Source: JBAYJY01 sp041664945
GTDB taxonomy: Bacteria; UBP15; UBA6099
NCBI GenBank assembly: GCA_041664945.1
Contig: JBAYJY010000134.1
Location: forward strand, 1 to 12,251
DNA: 12,251 nt
Direction: 5' to 3'
Position numbers and translations under genes: made by a program. Of this stretch, positions 7,823 through 12,251 are shown piece after piece (positions within the stretch are counted from its first letter, which is position 1; the number at the start of each line of letters is the position of its first letter). The notes beneath the pieces are model-generated. The model did not search any database. It saw only the letters and a list, made by a program, of their open reading frames with translations, and was not told where the DNA came from.

Positions 7823-7835
7823 ATTGCCTTGAAAT

Positions 7836-9557
7836 TCAATCCTCTGTCTCATTGGTTAAAGAAGTTTTGTTCGTACATTCATACCGCTGATTAAACTCAT
7901 TGAACGAGAAAATAACTTTCCCCTCACGCGCCGACGCCGACCGGCATTTCTGAATCCATGCTTCGGTTTCCGTCTGGAAGTGTTCGCGGTTCCGGTAGAG
8001 TGTGATAATGTTGTGTGAGTCCTGTTTGATCGACGCGGAGCCTTTAAGATAGTTCATGTGAACGCGCCCGGTTATACCCGTTTCTTTTGTCGGGTGACAC
8101 ACAAGCAAAATATGAACGCCGGTTTCGATTGCGCACCGAGCAAGGCCGCGCGTAAACTGTTCGATTGCATGCCGTTCCTGTTCGATATTGGACGCCGATA
8201 TGAAATGATGCAGATTATCCACAACGGCAAGCCGGACGTCATAAGCGAGTCCGCAATATCGAATAAGATTACTTACTTGATCGCCGGATAGTGAACCGCG
8301 TCCGTTCCAATAATAAACGTCGCGATTGGAAAAGTAATTCCGACAATCTTGGAAATTATTTTTGGTAAATAAATACTGTGGATTGTCGCGCAAATTTTCA
8401 TCATGTAGCGTTTCAAAACAAAGCCCGGTGTGAATTGAACAGAGCTTACTATAAAACTGTTCGGGGGAATCCTCTGCGGTCACGATCAAGCCGGGGTAAT
8501 TCTGTTTGATAATCTGATATATCAAGTTAGCGGCCCACGATGTTTTACCTATTCCCGTGTCCGCGCTAACTGTCGTGAGTTCGCCGGGACGCATGCCTCC
8601 TAAAAGAAGATCAAAATATTTCCATCCCGTTTTGATCGCCGGAGATATATTTCCCAATGACGCGACAAGCCGGTCGTGAATTTCTGCGGAGTCTGCTATA
8701 TCTCCGCGCCTCATGGATTCTGCGGCATCTATAAGACGTTGGATGTCTTCACCGTTCATTCCGGCGAGTAAAGCGTCATTACCGTCCTTTATGCCGTCCG
8801 GAAATTTCAGGCGACTGCAAGGCCGAGAAATTAAAGCTGCGATATTTTCCGCCGCCCGGTCGCCAGCCTCGTCGTTATCTGTAGCAATGATGATTTTCGG
8901 GATTTCTTTGCAATCAAGCACGGTCACGGCGTCGAGACTTCGCGCCCCGTTCGGAAGCGAGCAGACATTATCAAATCCCAATTGAAAAAAACTCATTGCG
9001 TCAAATTCTCCTTCTGTGATTATCACGGGCCGCGTCTTATCTATCGCATGGCCGTTGAAAAGCGGCTTGGGGCAGTCGGGAACAAGCCGGAAGTTCTTTT
9101 CAGTAATCCCGCGCCACTTTGAATTTACCGGATTTACTTTTTCATCCATGAAGTGAAGCGTCACGCCGCCCGTTCCGCCTGACTCCGAATAACCGACGCG
9201 GAAGTGATCGAGCGTTTCTTCCGTGAAGCCGCGAGCCTGTAAAAATTCCGTCGCCGCTCTGTTCCCGCGCCGCGCGTCCATCTGCTGTTCTACATTGATT
9301 ACAGGGGGCTTTCGTTTCGCGTCCGCGTCGCCGTATTTCACGACCGGCGGCAAGTCGCCCAATTCCTTTTTGAGCTTCCAAAGCGAGCCGGACGCGCCGC
9401 ACTTGTGGCAGAAAAATGCGCCGTCTGAACCTTGCATATAGAAGTGATAATTATTGCACCCACCAATGGGGCAGATTTCAATTTTGATTTCCTTGCCCTT
9501 GATCTTGCTTTTCCAACCTTTGCTTTCTACATAACGCGTAACTTCGCTGTTAATCAT
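7836..9557 (-). CDS. Phage-type primase-helicase (zinc ribbon, Toprim, RecA-like)
   Basis: A 573-residue bifunctional replication protein like phage T7 gp4, expected to lay RNA primers and unwind DNA at the fork. From the chosen start, a zinc ribbon (C29, C34, C50, C53) is followed by a Toprim domain with ITEGEFDA (E182) and ATDNDEAG (D227, D229). Then comes a RecA/DnaB-type ATPase with Walker A SADTGIGKT (about 331-339, K338), Walker B LAVVD (D447) and the H-motif region LLVCHPTK, followed by GSASIKQDSH (506-515). The length is close to that of T7 gp4. The frame extends 65 codons further upstream, but that part is arginine-rich, overlaps the preceding gene in another frame and has no domain. 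The ATG at 9557 overlaps the stop of that gene by eight bases, implying translational coupling. The integrase gene follows immediately. Confidence 0.93.
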   Translation of the reverse strand: MINSEVTRYVESKGWKSKIKGKEIKIEICPIGGCNNYHFYMQGSDGAFFCHKCGASGSLWKLKKELGDLPPVVKYGDADAKRKPPVINVEQQMDARRGNRAATEFLQARGFTEETLDHFRVGYSESGGTGGVTLHFMDEKVNPVNSKWRGITEKNFRLVPDCPKPLFNGHAIDKTRPVIITEGEFDAMSFFQLGFDNVCSLPNGARSLDAVTVLDCKEIPKIIIATDNDEAGDRAAENIAALISRPCSRLKFPDGIKDGNDALLAGMNGEDIQRLIDAAESMRRGDIADSAEIHDRLVASLGNISPAIKTGWKYFDLLLGGMRPGELTTVSADTGIGKTSWAANLIYQIIKQNYPGLIVTAEDSPEQFYSKLCSIHTGLCFETLHDENLRDNPQYLFTKNNFQDCRNYFSNRDVYYWNGRGSLSGDQVSNLIRYCGLAYDVRLAVVDNLHHFISASNIEQERHAIEQFTRGLARCAIETGVHILLVCHPTKETGITGRVHMNYLKGSASIKQDSHNIITLYRNREHFQTETEAWIQKCRSASAREGKVIFSFNEFNQRYECTNKTSLTNETED

Positions 9558-10077
9558 TGGTTTTGAACTGTCCTTCCTCCGCCGTCGTTGCCGCTTTCGC
9601 CTCTTTCCGCGCGAGCTGCGCAAGACGTGCCGCAACATCCGGGTGATTCCCTGTATTGGGGAATGTATTAAGAACAGAAGAGTAATTTTTGTTTTCCTTT
9701 TGGTTATATGGTTCTGACGTCGCCCTTCCGTTCGCCCCGTCATAACAAACAATGTTCAAATATTCCGGTTTTAGCTTGAGTTTTGTAATTTTTTTGTTCG
9801 CCCTATCTTTCTCCCAAAGTCCGCGTTTTATCATCTTTTCTATCGCCCCACGTATCGCTTTTTCTGTGACTTTCAATTTTTCTGCTTTTTTCACAGTCGA
9901 AAATATAGCTTCTCCGGGAGCGACATTCATATTTACCCAAGCTATGAATATATAGGATTCGCGATAATTGAAGTCACAAAGGATGTCCACAACAATGCCG
10001 CGTTGCTGCGCGGACAGGCCGCCTAAAACCGGAAGGTCACGGGGATATGCAATAAAGCCATTTCGAGCCTCACCCAT
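9550..10077 (-). CDS. Winged-helix, replication-initiator-like protein
   Basis: A 175-residue basic protein. Its N-terminal part (GFIAYPRDLPVLGGLSAQQRGIVVDILCDFNYRES) followed by PGEAIFSTVKKAEKLKVTEKAIRGAIEKMIKRGLWE (about 54-90) has the pattern of the winged-helix domain of phage DnaD-like or replisome-organiser proteins. A beta wing (KKITKLKLKPEYL) and a low-complexity Ala/Lys tail follow. Such proteins bind the origin and help load the helicase, which suits the primase-helicase encoded directly downstream. The exact family is not certain. A GTG at 10086 has no room for a ribosome site, whereas the ATG at 10077 has GGAAGGGG nine bases upstream, so I use 10077. It overlaps the HTH gene by eight bases at its start and the primase-helicase gene by eight at its end. 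A plain transcriptional regulator is the main alternative. Confidence 0.75.
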   Translation of the reverse strand: MGEARNGFIAYPRDLPVLGGLSAQQRGIVVDILCDFNYRESYIFIAWVNMNVAPGEAIFSTVKKAEKLKVTEKAIRGAIEKMIKRGLWEKDRANKKITKLKLKPEYLNIVCYDGANGRATSEPYNQKENKNYSSVLNTFPNTGNHPDVAARLAQLARKEAKAATTAEEGQFKTND

Positions 10078-10282
10078 TATCGTCACCCCCTTCCGACAAC
10101 CCGACGCTCGTAATGCTGATAATCGCTTGCCTGATCGCGCTTGCTCCGTTAGGCGGAACCTCTGTGAAAGTGTTCAGCAGGCCGGACAGCTTCTGCGGAC
10201 TCCAGCCCATCGACGCCGCGACCGCATTGATCTTTAGTCCGCGCCTGATGGTCGTCACCTTCAGGTCAATTCCATTCGACAT
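10070..10282 (-). CDS. Small HTH DNA-binding protein (Cro/XRE-like)
   Basis: A 70-residue protein with a helix-turn-helix at about residues 18-37 (INAVAASMGWSPQKLSGLLN), the layout of a small Cro/XRE-type DNA-binding protein. It is the first gene of the leftward replication-integration operon. AAGAGG at 10291-10296 lies eight bases before the ATG at 10282, so the start is firm. It is followed by the winged-helix gene with an eight-base overlap. By position it could be a repressor or Cro-like switch acting on the GTGTAAA repeats immediately upstream, or a copy-control factor; this is inference from position only. No second, divergent repressor gene is recognisable in the window. Confidence 0.75.
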   Translation of the reverse strand: MSNGIDLKVTTIRRGLKINAVAASMGWSPQKLSGLLNTFTEVPPNGASAIRQAIISITSVGLSEGGDDNG

Positions 10283-10342
10283 GATCGTTACCTCTTTTCG
10301 TTTTATTCATCCGTCAACCAAAAAAATAACCGGTGTGATTCG

Positions 10343-10371
10343 AATATAACACGCCGATATTGTGCTGTCTT
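10343..10371 (-). promoter_or_regulatory. Candidate promoter of the replication-integration operon
   Basis: On the minus strand AAGACA (plus-strand 10366-10371, four of six -35 bases) and TATATT (10343-10348, five of six -10 bases) are separated by 17 bases. The transcript would start near 10336 and carry the HTH gene first. One GTGTAAA repeat and the inverted repeat TAAAC/GTTTA abut its upstream edge, so a bound regulator could act on it. Confidence 0.45.
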
Positions 10372-10373
10372 GA

Positions 10374-10471
10374 GTGTAAACGCGGGTTTAACTGAATATA
10401 TTTTACCCATGTGTAAACCGATAATTAGTTGATTGCAATTTTACACAGGGATGGGTATTGGACGGTTTACA
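10374..10471. repeat. GTGTAAA repeat cluster (operator or initiator sites)
   Basis: Four related sites occur in under 100 bases: GTGTAAAC at 10374-10381, GTGTAAAC at 10411-10418, its inverse TTTACAC at 10440-10446, and CGGTTTACA at 10463-10471, the inverse of the TGTAAACCG at 10412-10420. Within the first, TAAAC (10377-10381) and GTTTA (10386-10390) form a 5-bp inverted repeat with a 4-base gap. The middle two are flanked by ACCCAT (10405-10410) and ATGGGT (10451-10456), extending the dyad. The 184-base gap 10283-10466 between genes holds this cluster and the operon promoter. They could be operators of the HTH protein or binding sites for the winged-helix initiator at an origin; the sequence does not decide. 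Confidence 0.55.
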
Positions 10472-11219
10472 ATGGAAATATATCAGATTTTATCAGTGTA
10501 TTATTAATATTTGTTCTGATGTTTTCCGGATCAATAATTATTCCATATTCATTACTAAATATTCTGGAAACTACAAAACCCGTTTTCCTGCGTGAAAGAT
10601 TTTTCACATTTATCAAATGTTTTACAAGACTGTCTTTAATGTATGTAATTAAGAGGTTGTAATTCCTGTTATTTCCATCGGGACATAAAATATCTTTATG
10701 GTGGTTCCTTTTTTCTTCATATTTAACAAGTGAAATATATAAGTCTCTTAAAAAATTAAAATCCTTAGTAAAATCCCTAAAATAGTATCCTTCATCGTCT
10801 ATTTTAACGGGGCCAATCATTTCATTTGCTTCTTCAAATGAACCACATAATATTACTATGCTTTCTCTCCATTGTTCAAATTCATTTTTATCCAATCCTT
10901 CCTTAATAAGGTTGCCTTGCCCGTCATACCCCAATCTTTCTGCTTCATTTTTTATATCTTCTTTTAATGTTTCAATAGCTGCTCTTATTCGCGACCAACT
11001 TGATTTGTCTATCTGGTCAAATTCAAATTGATGATCTGGATCAGTAATTCTTAAAATAGAACGAGGAAAAACTCGTAACAACACGAGGCGAGGTATAATT
11101 ATTTCTCTAATTACTATGCTATTTAAGTTATTGGCGTCCAAGTATTCTAAGGTTGTTTTATTATGCGGATGTACAGCCCTCTCATAATTTTCAAGAAAGT
11201 CCTTGTTCATTTTATTCAC
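10467..11219 (-). CDS. Unknown 250-residue accessory protein
   Basis: I do not recognise this protein. It is soluble, charged and largely helical by eye, with no signal peptide, membrane helix, Walker motif, cysteine cluster or obvious nuclease signature. Its DNA is far richer in A and T than the replication genes next to it and uses A/T-ending codons, which suggests separate acquisition as cargo of the element. The frame can start at GTG 11219 or ATG 11210. AGAGG lies only three bases before the GTG and twelve before the ATG, so neither is ideal; the coordinates keep the longer form. An extended -10 promoter sits just upstream. The stop codon falls inside the last GTGTAAA-type repeat. It is divergent from the structured RNA region. 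Position in an element's variable slot would fit a defence or regulatory gene, but nothing in the sequence shows that. Confidence 0.8.
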   Translation of the reverse strand: MNKMNKDFLENYERAVHPHNKTTLEYLDANNLNSIVIREIIIPRLVLLRVFPRSILRITDPDHQFEFDQIDKSSWSRIRAAIETLKEDIKNEAERLGYDGQGNLIKEGLDKNEFEQWRESIVILCGSFEEANEMIGPVKIDDEGYYFRDFTKDFNFLRDLYISLVKYEEKRNHHKDILCPDGNNRNYNLLITYIKDSLVKHLINVKNLSRRKTGFVVSRIFSNEYGIIIDPENIRTNINNTLIKSDIFPL

Positions 11220-11231
11220 TGGCCTCTACCC

Positions 11232-11240
11232 ATTATATCA
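11232..11240 (-). promoter_or_regulatory. Extended -10 promoter of the unknown 250-residue gene
   Basis: On the minus strand the stretch reads TGATATAAT, a perfect TATAAT (plus-strand 11232-11237) with the TGn extension. It begins 13 bases upstream of the GTG start, so the leader is very short. No -35 box is recognisable at 17 bases. Confidence 0.45.
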
Positions 11241-11276
11241 TTTTGACGGACAGAAATATACTTCATATAAGCCATA

Positions 11277-11305
11277 TTGCTGTTTTTTTTCAGAAGTGAT
11301 ATACT
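11277..11305 (+). promoter_or_regulatory. Promoter of the structured RNA / lipoprotein transcript
   Basis: TTGCTG at 11277-11282 and TATACT at 11300-11305 are separated by exactly 17 bases. The -10 box carries the TGn extension (TGA at 11297-11299). The start predicted six or seven bases downstream falls at about 11311-11312, the first base of the complementary helix described in the next entry. It is divergent from the promoter at 11232. Confidence 0.55.
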
Positions 11306-11310
11306 CGAAG

Positions 11311-11430
11311 TGCCTACAACTTCAGTTTCCGGACAGAGAACCGTCCGCTTTTTAGGGCGGCCTCAGTCACACGTAACTCTGTTCGGTTATGGGGTTGTAG
11401 GCAAGCTGAGGTCGCCCTTTCGGTCGGCAC
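11311..11430 (+). ncRNA. Structured RNA candidate with a large pseudoknot
   Basis: Two long complementary pairs are interleaved. Segment 11311-11323 pairs with 11391-11403 over 13 bp, including a 10-bp perfect core (TGCCTACAAC with GTTGTAGGCA) and two U-G wobbles. Segment 11354-11366 pairs with 11406-11418 over 13 bp (AGGGCGGCCTCAG with CTGAGGTCGCCCT, one G-U). The order A-B-A'-B' makes a pseudoknot if both form, or a switch if they exclude each other in folding. A 5-bp hairpin CGGAC/GTCCG (11330-11334, 11343-11347) fits in the first loop. All three wobbles are G-U only when read as plus-strand RNA; on the other strand they become A-C mismatches. There is no coding frame and no clear terminator, so it may be a leader of the 11485 gene or a separate small RNA. 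I cannot match it to a named family. The 3' limit is approximate. Confidence 0.55.
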
Positions 11431-11484
11431 CTCATTAAATATTTTTGAAGATAGACACAATTTAATAGAGAAAGTTGGTGCTTT

Positions 11485-12099
11485 ATGGAACCTAATAAAA
11501 ACACACAAGTGACTGGTTGGGGCGTGTTGTTTGCTATTGGCATCTTAATAGCTTGCATTATTTATGGATGTAATTCATACAAAACTACCACACCATCAAG
11601 CGATACATATTCGAATACATCAGCGCAAACTGAAAATGATACTGAGCTTGCAAATAAAGTCGCTGAATTTCAGGCTGCTGAACTTAAATGGAATTACAGT
11701 GAGACAGATGACGAAATGGGAAGAGGCAAAATAAAGTCAGCAACCGTACATTCGTCAAATCAATTTCACTTTAATTTTCCTTATCAGGAAGAACAACGTG
11801 CAACACTTCAACTTCGTATTCATCCAAAGTATGGGCATGACGTTATATTGTTCATTGAGAATGGGCAGTTTCTTTGCGATATAGATAGCTGCAAAGTAGC
11901 GGTTCGTTTTGACGAAGGTGATGCACAATCATTCAATGCAGTTGAACCAGATGACTATAGCACAACAGCTCTTTTCATTAGAGATTACAACAGAATGATT
12001 GCCGGTTTACGGAAAGCAAATAAAGTGTATATCGAAGCAAAATTTTTTCAAGAAGGCACAAGAGTATTTGAATTCGATGTTTCTGGGCTTGAGTGGTAA
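11485..12099 (+). CDS. Unknown small membrane-anchored protein or lipoprotein
   Basis: A 204-residue protein with an N-terminal hydrophobic stretch (residues 11-28, GWGVLFAIGILIACIIYG). LIAC at 21-24 matches a lipobox, but hydrophobic residues continue past the cysteine, so a simple membrane anchor is as likely. A Ser/Thr/Asn-rich linker (30-52) leads to a globular domain of about 150 residues, probably outside the inner membrane. Distinct stretches are WNYSETDDEM (69-78), a cysteine pair C131/C136 that could form a disulfide, RFDEG (141-145) and a closing FDVSGLEW. I have an impression that small anchored proteins with this WxYxxxxDxM...GLxW pattern are scattered through proteobacterial genomes, with no function assigned. 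The ribosome site is weak (GGTG five bases before the ATG). The gene is A/T-rich and lies about 60 bases behind the structured RNA region. Confidence 0.8.
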   Translation: MEPNKNTQVTGWGVLFAIGILIACIIYGCNSYKTTTPSSDTYSNTSAQTENDTELANKVAEFQAAELKWNYSETDDEMGRGKIKSATVHSSNQFHFNFPYQEEQRATLQLRIHPKYGHDVILFIENGQFLCDIDSCKVAVRFDEGDAQSFNAVEPDDYSTTALFIRDYNRMIAGLRKANKVYIEAKFFQEGTRVFEFDVSGLEW

Positions 12100-12251
12100 A
12101 GCCAGAAGCATTTTGAAGTAGTGAAGTGTTTTTTATAAATTTAGAAGCCCTTTACCATTTCCGTTCAATTAGATTTTAACAAAGCTGAAAAAAGCTTTTG
12201 AACGCTTGAGCCGTGTGTACATATAGGTAAAACAGACATAATTTCCGAATC

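Larger units (their letters stand above)
6319..12251. mobile_element. Integrated replicating element at tRNA-Ser (distal end not seen)
   Basis: A tyrosine recombinase gene ends 55 bases past the 3' end of an intact tRNA-Ser gene, the classic layout of an element integrated into a tRNA 3' end. Behind it, on the same strand and overlapping or nearly so, come a primase-helicase, a winged-helix initiator-like protein and an HTH protein, then A/T-rich accessory genes. This fits a phage satellite, integrative plasmid or small prophage. I see no structural, terminase, relaxase or conjugation gene in the window. I searched the rest of the window by eye for a second copy of the tRNA 3' end and found none. 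The right boundary given is therefore only the window edge; the host/element limit could also fall earlier, for example beyond 11219. Confidence 0.65.

Noticed and set aside
9558..9752. The 65-codon upstream extension of the primase-helicase frame
   Set aside because: It is arginine/lysine-rich, has no domain, lies wholly inside the winged-helix gene in another frame, and the ATG at 9557 gives the expected family length with an eight-base overlap.
11311..11403. An integron attC site (inverted repeat GCCTACAAC...GTTGTAGGC)
   Set aside because: The right half does not fit GTTRRRY, the second complementary pair is interleaved and not nested, and no integron integrase or cassette array is present.
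11281..11430. Retron, CRISPR tracrRNA or type III toxin-antitoxin RNA
   Set aside because: No reverse transcriptase, Cas protein, direct repeat array or ToxN-like gene is recognisable next to the structured segment.
12094..12157. Inverted repeat TGGTAAAG/CTTTACCA overlapping the end of the 11485 gene
   Set aside because: The arms are perfect over 8 bp but separated by 48 bases, are A/T-rich, and no T tract follows; not supported as a terminator or an element end. The remaining bases to 12251 show no gene.
12181..12198. Hairpin AAAGCT/AGCTTT near the right edge
   Set aside because: Six weak base pairs followed by only four T; could be chance in A/T-rich DNA.
6319..12251. A second copy of the tRNA-Ser 3' end marking the far attachment site
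   Set aside because: Reading both strands I found no stretch matching the T-loop/acceptor segment, so no distal att site is claimed.

Overview
The window reads as a bacterial chromosome segment with a site-specifically integrated element on its right side. The left part (1 to about 6230) is ordinary host DNA: GC-rich coding sequence, A/T-rich intergenic gaps, AGGAG-type ribosome binding sites and sigma70-like promoters. Nothing fixes the species. A MalK/UgpC-type ATPase, a beta-carbonic anhydrase and a Wzx-like flippase suit a free-living or gut bacterium of a poorly sampled lineage, but that is inference.

Host part, left to right. A leftward polysaccharide flippase gene runs off the window edge (1-785). 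Divergent from it is a beta-carbonic anhydrase (888-1463) behind an extended -10 promoter. Next are two rightward genes of unknown function: a 712-residue protein ending in two zinc ribbons (1716-3854) and a two-helix membrane protein (4069-4812). Converging on these is a leftward sugar-ABC-transporter ATPase of the MalK/UgpC/MsmX type (4917-5999), with its own promoter and a GC-rich leader stem-loop and no permease genes beside it. A tRNA-Ser(UGA) gene (6231-6318) closes the host part.

Integrated element. From the 3' end of the tRNA gene onward the DNA changes. Four overlapping or nearly overlapping leftward genes form one probable operon, in transcription order: a 70-residue HTH protein (10282-10070), a winged-helix initiator-like protein (10077-9550), a phage-type primase-helicase (9557-7836) and a tyrosine recombinase with an N-terminal HTH-like extension (7822-6374). 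This is an autonomous replication plus integration module, as in phage satellites, integrative plasmids or small prophages. No capsid, tail, terminase or conjugation gene is visible. Upstream of the operon lies a cluster of GTGTAAA repeats that could be operators or initiator sites.

Beyond the repeats the DNA becomes much more A/T-rich. It holds a leftward gene of unknown function (11219-10467) and, divergent from it, a well-formed promoter, a strongly structured segment and a small membrane-anchored or lipoprotein gene (11485-12099). The structured segment (about 11311-11430) contains two interleaved 13-bp complementary helices, a pseudoknot, and starts about where the promoter would begin transcription. 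All three of its G-U wobbles fit only plus-strand RNA. It is the best candidate in the window for something undescribed. No second copy of the tRNA 3' end was found, so the element probably continues past the right edge.
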